A stretch of 11,301 nt of DNA from Anaerolineae bacterium (GTDB lineage Bacteria > Chloroflexota > Anaerolineae > Anaerolineales > Villigracilaceae), in NCBI GenBank assembly GCA_003524705.1, contig DQGV01000459.1, positions 1-11,301 of the forward strand, written 5' to 3'. This document shows, in pieces, positions 1 through 8,442 of the stretch. How positions within the stretch are numbered: the first letter of the stretch is position 1; each line of letters starts with the position of its first letter. A program made the position numbers and the translations under genes. The notes beneath the pieces were generated by a model, which was not told where the DNA came from, made no database searches, and was given only the letters and a program-made list of their open reading frames with translations.

Positions 1-108
1 GTTCCTTGGTTCGTTTATCTCTCACCAATTATTGGCATAGGTTTATTTTCACTCGCCTATTGGATTTGGACAAAAGGTGTCAACAGTTATACAGGCACTG
101 GTTCATAA
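1..108 (+). CDS. C-terminal end of a membrane protein, probably ABC-2 family permease (partial)
   Basis: Frame 1 is open from the window edge to a TAA at 106-108 and encodes 35 residues. A hydrophobic stretch (SPIIGIGLFSLAYWIW, residues 8-23) is followed by a short polar tail ending GVNSYTGTGS. A last transmembrane helix followed by a tail like 'G-x-x-x-Y-x-(S/G)-x-G-S' resembles the C-terminus of ABC-2 family permeases, where such proteins form the membrane channel of an efflux ABC transporter. This assignment rests on tail resemblance only, because the rest of the gene lies outside the window. The gene converges on the small minus-strand membrane protein gene with a 12-bp gap. Any other polytopic membrane protein remains possible. 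Confidence 0.5.
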   Translation, partial: VPWFVYLSPIIGIGLFSLAYWIWTKGVNSYTGTGS

Positions 109-120
109 AGTTTTTTGATT

Positions 121-393
121 CTATCCGCCGAATCTTTCCACATACAATAAAATCGAAAAAATAATTGCTGTCAAAATTCCAATGACGCACAAACCAATTC
201 CTACCGTTGCGGCTCTTTTATTTTCAGAACGCCTGCCCAATATGCCTAAAATAATTCCAGTAATCCCTAAGACTGTGCCGAGGATAGGAATCACGCCGAG
301 GCACAGACTCAAGACTCCCAATGCGGCAGAGGCGATGGCATAAAATTTATTCAAACGTTCTTCAGGGTCAAGTGAGGCAGGGTCAGTTTGCAT
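121..393 (-). CDS. small DUF4190-like membrane protein
   Basis: A 90-residue protein if read from the ATG at 393. A charged N-terminus (MQTDPASLDPEERLNKF) is followed by hydrophobic segments at about residues 18-51 (two closely packed helices joined around PILGTVLG), a basic loop RRSENKR, and a last helix at about 60-83. The pattern of small residues and glycines (LGVLSLCLG, LGITGIILGILG, VGIGLCVIGIL) matches DUF4190-type membrane proteins, whose biochemical role is not known. An in-frame GTG at 418-420 would add nine residues and overlap the end of uvrB by 14 bp. I prefer the ATG, which leaves 13 bp after the uvrB stop, but neither start has a clear Shine-Dalgarno. The position right behind uvrB on the same strand, with no terminator between, suggests cotranscription; this does not imply a repair role. 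Confidence 0.7.
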   Translation of the reverse strand: MQTDPASLDPEERLNKFYAIASAALGVLSLCLGVIPILGTVLGITGIILGILGRRSENKRAATVGIGLCVIGILTAIIFSILLYVERFGG

Positions 394-406
394 AATTAAC
401 TTTATG

Positions 407-2440
407 TCACTCTTCTTCACCAGATAACAACTTGATTCGTTCCCACGGCTTCAAGTTTTCATCATCTGCCAACAAACTTTTCAATTCATATAACTCATCA
501 CGCAACGCTGCCGCTTTTTCAAATTCCAAATTCTTGGCGGCTTCTTTCATTTGTTTTTCCATCTCATGCATTACCTGACGCAACTCATTACGTGGCAAAT
601 CAGTTTTGGTTTTATATTCGCCTTTCATTTCACTCACTGCTTTAGCAGACATTTCTTCCGTGAGGTCATGAATCGCTTTTGAAATGCTAATGGGCACAAT
701 CCCTTTTTCTTCGTTATATTTCAATTGTTTTGCACGGCGGCGATTCGTTTCATCAATCGCGCGTTTCATTGAATCGGTGATTTTGTCGGCATACATAATC
801 ACACGTCCGTTCACATTACGTGCCGCACGTCCAATCGTTTGAATCAACGCTTTATCTGAACGCAAGAAACCTTCTTTATCGGCATCCAAAATTGCAACCA
901 ACGAAACTTCTGGCAAATCCAAACCTTCACGCAACAAATTGATTCCCACCAGCACATCAAATTTTCCTAAACGCAAATCACGCAAAATGCCAACGCGTTC
1001 CAACGTCTCAACTTCCGAATGCAAATAATTGACTTTGATTCCCAACTCTTTCATGTAATTCGTCAAATCTTCAGACATTCTTTTTGTAAGCGTTGTGACT
1101 AAGACTCTTTCGCCTCTTTCTACCCTCAACTTGATTTCTCCGACCAAATCATCTACTTGGCCTTTAACAGGTCTGACCACAACTTCGGGGTCTACCAATC
1201 CTGTTGGACGAATGATTTGTTCTACAACTTGTTCAGCATGATTTAACTCATATTCAGATGGAGTTGCCGATGTATAAATTGTATTGCCCATCACTTCTTC
1301 AAATTCCTCAAACTTCAATGGGCGATTATCTAATGCAGATGGCAAACGGAATCCATATTCAACCAATGTTTCTTTTCTGGCTCTATCACCGTTATACATG
1401 CCTCGAATTTGTGGCACGGTCATGTGACTTTCATCAATGACCAACAAATAATCACTAGGCAAAAAATCAATCATCGTCCATGGATGTGAACCTGGCGCAC
1501 GTCCATCTAAATGGCGTGAATAATTTTCAATGCCAGAGCAATAGCCAACTTCTTTCAACATTTCTAAATCATAACGCGCACGTTGCTCAAGGCGTTGAGC
1601 TTCTAAAAGTTTTCCTTCACTTTTGAATAAAGCTAATCTCTCTTCTAATTCTTTTTCAATATCTGCAATGGCAGTTTTCAATCTATCTTTTTCTGTTAGA
1701 TATTGTTTAGCAGGATAAATCGAAACTTCATTCGGTTCCTCATTAATTTCACCCGTCAGCGGGCTGAATTGCATAATCCGTTCTACCTCATCACCGAAGA
1801 ATGTGATGCGAAATCCTAGTTTATCTTCATAAGCAGGCACAATCTCTAACGTGTCACCACGCACGCGAAATGTGCCAGGACGTAATTCCATGTCATTGCG
1901 TTGATATTGGCTTTCAATTAATTGTCGCAACAAAGCGTTACGCCGATAAATCTCACCCACTTTCAAGGTCACTGTGCCTTTGCCAAATTCTTCTGGTGAC
2001 CCTAAGCCATAAATGCAGGAAACAGAAGCAACTATAATCACGTCGCGACGCGAAACTAGTGCAGTTGTCGCCGCAAGTCGTAAGCGTTCAATTTCTTCAT
2101 TAATCTGTGTCTCTTTTTCAATGAACAAATCATGTCTTGGAACATACGCTTCAGGTTGATAATAATCATAGTATGAAACAAAATATGAAACAGCATTCTG
2201 TGGGAAAAATTCTTTGAACTCAGCATACAACTGCGCCGCCAAAGTTTTGTTATGCGCCATAATCAAAGCAGGTTTTTGCAATTCCTGAATCACAGAAGCA
2301 ATTGTAAAAGTTTTGCCTGTGCCTGTAGCACCAAGTAACACTTGATGTTTCATGCCTTTATTCACGCCATCTACAAGTCCGCGAATGGCTTCGGGTTGAT
2401 CGCCCATGGGAATAAAAGGTGCTTGAAGTTTAAATTCCAT
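407..2440 (-). CDS. uvrB: excinuclease ABC subunit B (UvrB)
   Basis: UvrB is the DNA-damage verification helicase of cytoplasmic nucleotide excision repair. It is loaded by UvrA, clamps the strand with a beta-hairpin, and recruits UvrC for incision. The 677-residue length is normal. In order: Walker A GATGTGKT (37-44), the aromatic beta-hairpin [12 protein letters not shown] (90-101), Walker B/motif II DESH (336-339), helicase motif III region YTSATP (389-394), [11 protein letters not shown] (501-511), motif [11 protein letters not shown] (534-542), and a C-terminal UVR coiled-coil motif (about 624-656) that contacts UvrC/UvrA. No key residue is missing. The ATG at 2440 gives the family's usual N-terminus; a weak GAGA element lies about 8 bases upstream. 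A LexA-type operator overlaps the likely transcription start, so the gene is probably SOS-inducible. The DUF4190-like gene follows after 13 bp. Confidence 0.98.
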   Translation of the reverse strand: MEFKLQAPFIPMGDQPEAIRGLVDGVNKGMKHQVLLGATGTGKTFTIASVIQELQKPALIMAHNKTLAAQLYAEFKEFFPQNAVSYFVSYYDYYQPEAYVPRHDLFIEKETQINEEIERLRLAATTALVSRRDVIIVASVSCIYGLGSPEEFGKGTVTLKVGEIYRRNALLRQLIESQYQRNDMELRPGTFRVRGDTLEIVPAYEDKLGFRITFFGDEVERIMQFSPLTGEINEEPNEVSIYPAKQYLTEKDRLKTAIADIEKELEERLALFKSEGKLLEAQRLEQRARYDLEMLKEVGYCSGIENYSRHLDGRAPGSHPWTMIDFLPSDYLLVIDESHMTVPQIRGMYNGDRARKETLVEYGFRLPSALDNRPLKFEEFEEVMGNTIYTSATPSEYELNHAEQVVEQIIRPTGLVDPEVVVRPVKGQVDDLVGEIKLRVERGERVLVTTLTKRMSEDLTNYMKELGIKVNYLHSEVETLERVGILRDLRLGKFDVLVGINLLREGLDLPEVSLVAILDADKEGFLRSDKALIQTIGRAARNVNGRVIMYADKITDSMKRAIDETNRRRAKQLKYNEEKGIVPISISKAIHDLTEEMSAKAVSEMKGEYKTKTDLPRNELRQVMHEMEKQMKEAAKNLEFEKAAALRDELYELKSLLADDENLKPWERIKLLSGEEE

Positions 2441-2465
2441 ATTTGTTTTCTCTATAAGTTTGTGT

Positions 2466-2477
2466 GAACGAGTGTTC
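2466..2477. promoter_or_regulatory. LexA (SOS) operator of Gram-positive type upstream of uvrB
   Basis: The sequence GAACGAGTGTTC is an exact GAAC-N4-GTTC match, the core of the LexA/DinR operator of Bacillus and other Gram-positive bacteria, also reported for green non-sulfur bacteria. It sits 26 bp upstream of the uvrB start codon and one base downstream of the uvrB -10 hexamer, so bound LexA would cover the transcription start. uvrB is a classic SOS gene, which makes a chance match less likely. The distance to the divergent promoter (about 55 bp) suggests only uvrB is controlled. No lexA gene is in the window. Confidence 0.75.
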
Positions 2478-2478
2478 T

Positions 2479-2508
2479 ATTTTACACCAAAGCCGAAGAG
2501 AATGCCAG
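2479..2508 (-). promoter_or_regulatory. candidate uvrB promoter (-35/-10)
   Basis: On the minus strand a -10 hexamer TAAAAT (2484-2479, 5 of 6 consensus bases) is preceded, with an 18-bp spacer, by CTGGCA (2508-2503, 4 of 6) as the -35. The predicted start falls near 2472, inside the LexA box, leaving a leader of roughly 30 bases before the uvrB ATG. The arrangement is the expected one for a LexA-repressed promoter. The -35 match is modest. Confidence 0.55.
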
Positions 2509-2531
2509 AGAAAATATCAACACATTCCAAA

Positions 2532-2540
2532 TGTTATAAT
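2532..2540 (+). promoter_or_regulatory. perfect extended -10 promoter element for the DUF6056-like gene
   Basis: TGTTATAAT is a perfect extended -10 (TGn-TATAAT). No good -35 hexamer lies 16-18 bp upstream, which extended -10 promoters often tolerate. The predicted start near 2547 leaves a leader of about 13 bases before the ATG at 2560. This element argues against translation from the in-frame GTG at 2464, which would lie upstream of the promoter. Confidence 0.55.
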
Positions 2541-2559
2541 CTTGAAAAAAATATTCTAT

Positions 2560-3960
2560 ATGCAAAAATTAAATTATCTCCTAACAACTGTCCTAATATT
2601 TTTACCAACAAGTATCGCCCTAAGTATATATGCATACATCGGCACATTTAATCGCCTGCTTGGTGATAGTTTATGTTCATTTTATTATGCCGAAAGATTG
2701 GGCTTGTTTCGTTCCATATGGTTTTGGAGAATTACTTGGAGTGGGCGATATTCTGCATACGCTTTTGATTGGCTGACGACAAAATTTTTTGATGAATATA
2801 ACATCATCTGGTTTACGCCTCTGATACTAATCTTTTGGCTGGTGATAAATACCTTAGGCATTTATTTGCTATTCAAGCAACTTGATAAAAATAATGTTTG
2901 GATGTCTATTCTGCTCGGTGTTTTATCAGTATTTGCTATTCTTGTTCTAACACCCACTATTGAACAATCATTCTTTTGGATTGATGGTTTCCGTGCTTAT
3001 ACACTTCCAAGGATTATTTTAGCAATGTATTTTGTTTTGTATTTATTTTTTCATAAAAAAATCAATTCCAAATTGATTGCTTTTGTTTTGGCATTTTTGC
3101 TTTTCTTCGCCAGTGGCGGCTTGAGCGAGACATTTGCGGTATTTCAGTTTTGCTTGATCATATTTTGGGTTGGATATTACTGGTTAAGCGAATCGCCAAA
3201 AACATTCGATAAAAATCTATTCATCTTAATCGGCAGTGGGCTTGGAAGCCTACTTGCTATTATTGCTGTAGCAACTGCTCATGGAAATAGTGTGCGGCAG
3301 AGTTTCTTTCCCCCTTCACCAAGTTTGATAGAAATTCTTAGCATTTCATCTACTGCTTACTTAAATTTTTGGTCAGAGATTGTTCTGAATCCTGCAAAAA
3401 TCAGCATCTTAATTGGTGTGATTTTATTTTGTGTTTGGGTCGGTAGCCTTTATAAAGCCGAAACAGTAAACATAAAAAGAAAAATTATCTTTCAAATACT
3501 TGGGGCTTTTTTACTATCTTTCATTTGTTTTCCACCGGGTGTGTATGGATATAGTGAACCACCACCTGCTAGAGTTTTATCTATTTCTGTATTTATCAGC
3601 GTGGTGCTTTTTATGTCTGCAAGTGTTCGGATAGGAAACTTGTTATCTGAAAAGTTTATACAGAATAAAACTCAAAGCCAAATGATTCTTTGGGTATCTA
3701 TGCTGTTAATCTTTTTTGCGGCTTGGGCGGATGCGAGCGAAATGTATAAAGGCAAAGATGTTTATATCGAATATGCTCAAAAATGGGATGCGACTGATTT
3801 GTTAATTAAGCAAGCCATTGTAGACGGGAAAGATGTGGTTGAAATTCCCGCTGACCCAAGTTGGGCTGGGATGGATTTACCAAATCAAAACCCAAACCAT
3901 TGGGTGAATGAATGTTATTCATTCTTTTATGGCATTCAAGTATTTGGTCCATCGAGATGA
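2560..3960 (+). CDS. DUF6056-like polytopic membrane protein
   Basis: A 466-residue integral membrane protein with about 11 predicted hydrophobic helices. The first is at about residues 7-27 and the last ends near 395, followed by a soluble tail of about 65 residues. Two features recall the DUF6056 family, GT-C-fold-like proteins of unknown activity. One is the loop after helix 1 (GDSLCSFYYAERLG, then WSGRYSAYAFD), matching the family pattern D-x-x-C...A...G and W-x-GR-(Y/F)-S. The other is the tail, which contains KWDA, a VVEIPA segment, and NHWVNECYSFFYGIQVF, like the family's 'W-x-N...YYG'. Polyprenyl-linked sugar transfer is a possible role by analogy only. The ATG at 2560 is chosen because an extended -10 lies just upstream; an in-frame GTG at 2464 would add 32 mostly polar residues. 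The gene is visibly AT-rich and stands alone between divergent uvrB and a terminator. Confidence 0.7.
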   Translation: MQKLNYLLTTVLIFLPTSIALSIYAYIGTFNRLLGDSLCSFYYAERLGLFRSIWFWRITWSGRYSAYAFDWLTTKFFDEYNIIWFTPLILIFWLVINTLGIYLLFKQLDKNNVWMSILLGVLSVFAILVLTPTIEQSFFWIDGFRAYTLPRIILAMYFVLYLFFHKKINSKLIAFVLAFLLFFASGGLSETFAVFQFCLIIFWVGYYWLSESPKTFDKNLFILIGSGLGSLLAIIAVATAHGNSVRQSFFPPSPSLIEILSISSTAYLNFWSEIVLNPAKISILIGVILFCVWVGSLYKAETVNIKRKIIFQILGAFLLSFICFPPGVYGYSEPPPARVLSISVFISVVLFMSASVRIGNLLSEKFIQNKTQSQMILWVSMLLIFFAAWADASEMYKGKDVYIEYAQKWDATDLLIKQAIVDGKDVVEIPADPSWAGMDLPNQNPNHWVNECYSFFYGIQVFGPSR

Positions 3961-4024
3961 ATTTTCAAGAGTAATAAAATGCCGAAATAACAAAACCAAC
4001 TCTCCCCTTAAGAGAGAAGCGAAG

Positions 4025-4054
4025 AGAGAGCCTCACACAGTGAGGCTCTCTTTT
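4025..4054 (+). terminator. rho-independent terminator after the DUF6056-like gene
   Basis: AGAGAGCCTCAC (4025-4036) pairs perfectly with GTGAGGCTCTCT (4040-4051) around a 3-base loop. The T run at 4051-4054 follows, and adjacent A/T and G/T pairs can extend the stem. The hairpin lies 64 bp after the stop at 3960. It lies between convergent genes; on the minus strand the stem is not followed by a T run, so it mainly serves the plus-strand gene. Confidence 0.75.
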
Positions 4055-4067
4055 ATCATCAAAAAAA

Positions 4068-4973
4068 TTATGGTAACGGACTTGCAGGAAACGAGTTTGG
4101 CGGAGCGTACCAATCTTGTGGGTTGATATTATTCGTCACTTCTCCGCTTGTAACTGGAACTGAAACTAAACTATGGTCGGTGCATTCAGCAGAAAGACCA
4201 CATAAAACGGCTTGTGAATAACCAGCCGAAAGTGAGCCATCTTGTGTGTAAGTGACAACATAATAATTTCCTGCAGGTAAGTTATCAATTTGATAAGTGC
4301 CTTGATTTTCAGCAGTCATCACATAATAATAGGATTGACTGTTTACATCAAACGCAACAACAGTTTGAGCAGGAATAAAACTAGATGGATAACTTAAATT
4401 GCCTGCAATGCTTCCAAATTCTTCGGGCGCACTTTCACCGCCGATTCCTAAATTCGGAATAGACGGGTCGTTTGGCATATCGGGCCATTGAGTTGAATCA
4501 TTGTACCAATCGCCGGGGTTGATGTTTTGTGTAACAACACCTGCTTGCACATCTACTTCAATTAAAGAAACATCTGTACATTCAGCTTTCAATCCACAAA
4601 CATAAAATTGATTGTAAGCACCAACGAATGAACCATCTGGCAATGTGTATGCAAACACAGTGTACTTCCCAACAGGTAAATTATCAATTTGATACGTGGT
4701 TTGATTTTGGGTTGTTTGTACCCAATAATATTGCCCAGTGCCTGTATTGAATGCCACTACTAATAATGGTGGAATTCCTTCCGATGGAAAAGATAAATTC
4801 CCAGCAATACTCCCCGTTTGCGCGGCAGGTTCTTGTGTGGGTGCTTGTAAAGTTAACGCTTGAAATGTAGCTTGCACAATCGCTTCCACATCTTGCGTTG
4901 GTTCTGCTGGTGCTGGTAAACAAGCGGCGAATAATAATGCTACGAACAATAATACAAATAAAATTTTCTTCAT
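4068..4973 (-). CDS. secreted lipoprotein with two tandem beta-type domains
   Basis: A 301-residue protein of unknown function. Residues 1-17 form a lipoprotein signal peptide (MKK, a hydrophobic core, then FAA before Cys18), so it is probably lipid-anchored outside the membrane. A short helix (DVEAIVQATFQALT) and a P/T/Q-rich linker lead to two copies of a domain of about 103 residues (about 54-157 and 187-289). Both copies start GSIAGNLS and share TYQIDNLP, a CGLxAECTD motif with two cysteines (126/132 and 258/264) that could form a disulfide, and end INPxDWY. More than half the aligned positions are identical by eye. TYQIDNLPxGxY is typical of carboxypeptidase-regulatory-like or prealbumin-like beta-sandwich folds. 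The start codon is one base after the mfd stop, and its Shine-Dalgarno AGGAGA lies in the last mfd codons, so translation is probably coupled to mfd. Confidence 0.85.
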   Translation of the reverse strand: MKKILFVLLFVALLFAACLPAPAEPTQDVEAIVQATFQALTLQAPTQEPAAQTGSIAGNLSFPSEGIPPLLVVAFNTGTGQYYWVQTTQNQTTYQIDNLPVGKYTVFAYTLPDGSFVGAYNQFYVCGLKAECTDVSLIEVDVQAGVVTQNINPGDWYNDSTQWPDMPNDPSIPNLGIGGESAPEEFGSIAGNLSYPSSFIPAQTVVAFDVNSQSYYYVMTAENQGTYQIDNLPAGNYYVVTYTQDGSLSAGYSQAVLCGLSAECTDHSLVSVPVTSGEVTNNINPQDWYAPPNSFPASPLP

Positions 4974-4974
4974 C

Positions 4975-7900
4975 TCATTCTCCTTTTATAGTTTGTATCA
5001 CATTCTCATAATTTCGGGTTTGTGGCTTATCACCCAATTGTGCTAATACATCTAACAATTTGATTGTCCAAACTTCATCTTTGGATATCGTCACCCAATA
5101 AGCGGATTTTCCACCTCGGACTCCATTTGGCAAATCAGGCAAGCGCTTCATCTCTGACGTTTCACTTGCTTGCTGATACTTCAACAGAATCTGCCCCGAC
5201 TCCCAGTTCACCGAAGTGAGTCCAATTTTTTCGGCTCGTAGTTTCACACGCATTTGATATAAAAGATTTTGCAACATTTCAGGCATGGGACCAAAACGGT
5301 CTCGAAATTCTGACCCTAAAGCATCTAATTCGGTTTCATCGCGCAGGTCTGCCATACGACGATAGAGGCGTAATCTCAAATCTGAATCTGAAATATAAGT
5401 TGCGGGAATCCCAACAGCAAGTGGAAGTTCTACGTTGACCGGCATCGAAAGCGGCAAATTAAAGTTTGATGGCAGCAAGATAGATGAAACATCAATGTTC
5501 AAATTATCTTTCATCAACATGCGAATGCGGCGAACTGCATCAGCCAACATGCGAGTATAAAGATGAAAGCCAACGGATTGAATATATCCATGCTGACGTG
5601 TGCCAAGCAATTCACCTGCGCCACGAATTTCTAAATCGCGCATAGCAATTGAATAGCCTGCACCGAGTTGTGTATTTTCTGCAATGACTTCAAGTCGTTG
5701 TTGACCATCTTGTGTGGGTGACATTTTATTGTGACGGAAAAAATATGCGTAGGCACGCATGGCTCCACGCCCTACTCTCCCACGTAATTGATAAAGTTGT
5801 GCTAATCCAAAAGTATCGGCTCTATCTACAATTAACGTATTTGCATTAGGAATATCCAAACCTGATTCGATAATGGTGGTTGAAAGCAAAATATCAATTT
5901 CGCCTGTGTTAAACCTGTGCATCACATTTGACAATTGATTCTCATTCATTTGTCCATGACCAATATCCACTGTGGCTTCTGGAACTAATTTTTCAAGATG
6001 TTGTTTCATGGCTTCAATCGTCTGCACACGATTATGGACAAAAAAGATTTGTCCGCCGCGTTCTAATTCACGCAAAATTGCCTGACGAACCAAACGTGGT
6101 GAATATGGTCCAACATGCGTAATGATTGGTAAACGTTCTTCTGGAGGTGTATTAAGATTTGAAATATCTCGCACACCAGTTAATGCCATGTATAAAGTTC
6201 TTGGAATTGGTGTGGCAGTTAAAGTTAAAACATCCACTTCTGTTCTTAATTTTTTGAGATGTTCTTTGTGAGTCACACCGAAGCGTTGTTCTTCATCAAT
6301 GACGACCAAGCCTAAATCTTTGAAATGCACATCAGATGAAATCAAGCGATGTGTGCCGATGATAATATCCACTTCACCGATTGCTAATTTATGCAAAATT
6401 TCTGTTTGTTCTCTTGGCGTTCGAAAGCGTGACAACATTTCCACTTTGACAGGAAACGCGGCTAATCTTTGAGAAAATGTTTCAAAGTGTTGTTGTGCTA
6501 AAACAGTGGTTGGCACAAGTACCGCAACTTGCTTGCCACTCATCACTGCTTTGAAGGCGGCTCGCAAAGCAACTTCAGTTTTTCCATAACCCACATCGCC
6601 ACATAACAATCTATCCATTGGGCGCGGACGTTCCATATCACGTTTAATGTCTATAATCGCACGTTTTTGGTCTTCGGTTTCAACATACGGAAAACTATCT
6701 TCCAATTCTTTTTGCCATTGGGTATCTTGTGCAAATGCAAAACCTTCTACCACTTGACGGCGCGCATATAAATCCAATAAATCTTCGGCAACTTTTTGCA
6801 CCGCTTCTTTAACTTTGGATTTTGTCTCTGCCCATGCTTGCCCGCCTAAGTTATCTAATGAAGGCTTGCCACCATCTGCACCGACATAACGAGTCAGTCT
6901 ATCAGCTTGATGAACAGGCACATATAAAATGTCGCCACGGTCATATTCAACGGTGAGATATTCACGTTCGTGACCATCTAATTGTCTTTGAATCAAACCT
7001 GCGAATCTTCCAATGCCATGGTCAACATGCACAACATAATCACCTGTTTGTAAATCGGCATATAAAGACTCAGGTGTGTCAGCAGTTTTTCTTTGACGTG
7101 TGCGTGGTTGTGGACGTTCCCAGCCGAAGATTTCGGAATCTGTTATTAAGTGAATAGTGAATAGTGAATGGGCTAATGTAAAGCCTTCAGATAATGAAGA
7201 TTCAATAAATTCTAAATTTGTAAAATCTGATTCTGGATAATGTTCATTCCATAATTCTTTCAAACGTTGTGATTGGCGCGAAACAATAAAAACTTGTTCA
7301 CCTTTTTCTACAATCGGATACAAATAATCAATAAATGGTTTTAATCGTCCACCGAATCTTTCATCATGCCCAAATGCAGATGAAAACGAAGTGCCTAATT
7401 CACCTGTATCAACTTTTGTTGAATAGCCCAACTCCACGTTTGTAAATTCACCAAGCGAATCATTTAACTCAGACCATGGAATATATGGCACTGGAAAACT
7501 TTCTGCCAGTGTGCCTTCCTTAATACTTTCTGCGCGAAACTTCACGGCTTGTTCTTCTACCTCATTTGCCATCACATCAATCAAACTTAAATCATCAACC
7601 ATCACAAAAGTTTTTTGTGGCAAATAATCTAATAACGAAGCAGGTTGTGAATGAATCAGTGGAATATGAAATTCGGAAAGTTGTGTATCCGTTTCAGTAG
7701 TGTCTGCTAAAAATTCTCTAGCAGGTGTGATTAAAATATTTTCTAACTTTTCCAATGTGCGTTGTGTAGCAGGGTCAAAACTGCGGATGGTTTCAATCTC
7801 ATCACCAAAAAAATCCAAACGCACAGGATGTAATTCCGTTGTCGCCCATACGTCTAAGATTCCACCACGACTCGAAAATTGACCGGGCTCCAAAACTGTA

Positions 7901-8418
7901 TTGACTCTTTGATATCCAATCCGCGCCCATTCACGCATCAGACTATCGGGTTGAGTTGATGTTCCCGCGGAGAGTTTTTTACACGCCTTGAGAAAATCTC
8001 GTCGCGGAAGTGTGCGCGTCATCAACGAACGCACAGATGTGACGATGATAGGAGATGTCTCAGGTGTAGTAACAAATGGAAGATGGTATGAAGCGAGAGC
8101 GGTCAACACTTGTAAACGTTCACGACGAGTCGTCACGCCCCATGCGGCATCTTCATAAAATAATGGATTTGGTTCCGTGAATAAATATCTTGGTGATTTA
8201 ATCCAAAAGCCGAGTTCATCAAACATTGATAGTGCATGGTCGGCGCGGTCAGTGATTAATAAAATAGGTTGATTGATTTGAGTATGAAGTGAAGCCAGCA
8301 ACGGCAAACGTGCCGTGCGTGGAATCCCAAGCCCGCTGATAGATTTATTTGCATTAATATCTTTCAGCAAATTTTGATATTGAGGAAGTGATTTAAAAGA
8401 ATCAAGAAGCTGTTGCAT
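4975..8418 (-). CDS. mfd: transcription-repair coupling factor (Mfd)
   Basis: Mfd is a DNA translocase that pushes RNA polymerase off damaged DNA and recruits UvrA/UvrB. The 1147-residue length is normal. The N-terminal UvrB-like module (about 1-350) has no Walker A motif, as in the family. A CarD-like RNA-polymerase-interaction domain follows (about 457-515, GDYVVHVDHGIGRFAG onward). The RecG-type motor has Walker A GDVGYGKTE (607-615), DEEQRFG (708-714), TLTATPIPRTL (732-742), STTIIESGLDIPN (846-858) and QLYQLRGRVGRG (874-885). The C-terminal TRCF domain is at about 985-1085. The ATG at 8418 gives the usual N-terminus; no strong Shine-Dalgarno is visible. It starts 24 bp after the pth stop and is coupled to the downstream lipoprotein gene, consistent with a pth-mfd-lipoprotein operon. 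A perfect 3x7-nt repeat lies in its codons 417-424. Confidence 0.98.
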   Translation of the reverse strand: MQQLLDSFKSLPQYQNLLKDINANKSISGLGIPRTARLPLLASLHTQINQPILLITDRADHALSMFDELGFWIKSPRYLFTEPNPLFYEDAAWGVTTRRERLQVLTALASYHLPFVTTPETSPIIVTSVRSLMTRTLPRRDFLKACKKLSAGTSTQPDSLMREWARIGYQRVNTVLEPGQFSSRGGILDVWATTELHPVRLDFFGDEIETIRSFDPATQRTLEKLENILITPAREFLADTTETDTQLSEFHIPLIHSQPASLLDYLPQKTFVMVDDLSLIDVMANEVEEQAVKFRAESIKEGTLAESFPVPYIPWSELNDSLGEFTNVELGYSTKVDTGELGTSFSSAFGHDERFGGRLKPFIDYLYPIVEKGEQVFIVSRQSQRLKELWNEHYPESDFTNLEFIESSLSEGFTLAHSLFTIHLITDSEIFGWERPQPRTRQRKTADTPESLYADLQTGDYVVHVDHGIGRFAGLIQRQLDGHEREYLTVEYDRGDILYVPVHQADRLTRYVGADGGKPSLDNLGGQAWAETKSKVKEAVQKVAEDLLDLYARRQVVEGFAFAQDTQWQKELEDSFPYVETEDQKRAIIDIKRDMERPRPMDRLLCGDVGYGKTEVALRAAFKAVMSGKQVAVLVPTTVLAQQHFETFSQRLAAFPVKVEMLSRFRTPREQTEILHKLAIGEVDIIIGTHRLISSDVHFKDLGLVVIDEEQRFGVTHKEHLKKLRTEVDVLTLTATPIPRTLYMALTGVRDISNLNTPPEERLPIITHVGPYSPRLVRQAILRELERGGQIFFVHNRVQTIEAMKQHLEKLVPEATVDIGHGQMNENQLSNVMHRFNTGEIDILLSTTIIESGLDIPNANTLIVDRADTFGLAQLYQLRGRVGRGAMRAYAYFFRHNKMSPTQDGQQRLEVIAENTQLGAGYSIAMRDLEIRGAGELLGTRQHGYIQSVGFHLYTRMLADAVRRIRMLMKDNLNIDVSSILLPSNFNLPLSMPVNVELPLAVGIPATYISDSDLRLRLYRRMADLRDETELDALGSEFRDRFGPMPEMLQNLLYQMRVKLRAEKIGLTSVNWESGQILLKYQQASETSEMKRLPDLPNGVRGGKSAYWVTISKDEVWTIKLLDVLAQLGDKPQTRNYENVIQTIKGE
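7149..7169. repeat. three perfect tandem copies of heptamer AGTGAAT inside mfd
   Basis: AGTGAAT is repeated exactly three times without interruption (7149-7155, 7156-7162, 7163-7169). The 21-bp array equals seven codons, so it keeps the mfd frame and encodes residues in the stretch SLFTIHL (about 418-424). This is in the linker between the N-terminal UvrB-like module and the polymerase-interaction domain. It resembles heptameric short tandem repeats more usual between genes. Confidence 0.85.
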
Positions 8419-8442
8419 TTTGTTTAATAGAAAAAGTTAACT

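Noticed and set aside
2464..2559. In-frame GTG at 2464 as the start of the DUF6056-like protein (32 extra residues)
   Set aside because: It lies upstream of the perfect extended -10, inside the uvrB operator region, and adds a polar stretch that hides the normal N-terminal helix.
4684..4923. Minus-strand open frame of 79 codons rich in Ser/Thr
   Set aside because: It lies in another frame of the lipoprotein gene and has no signal or ribosome binding site of its own.
7149..7169. AGTGAAT array as a CRISPR array or phage attachment site
   Set aside because: The units are 7 bp with no spacers, lie inside mfd, and have no integrase or cas genes nearby.
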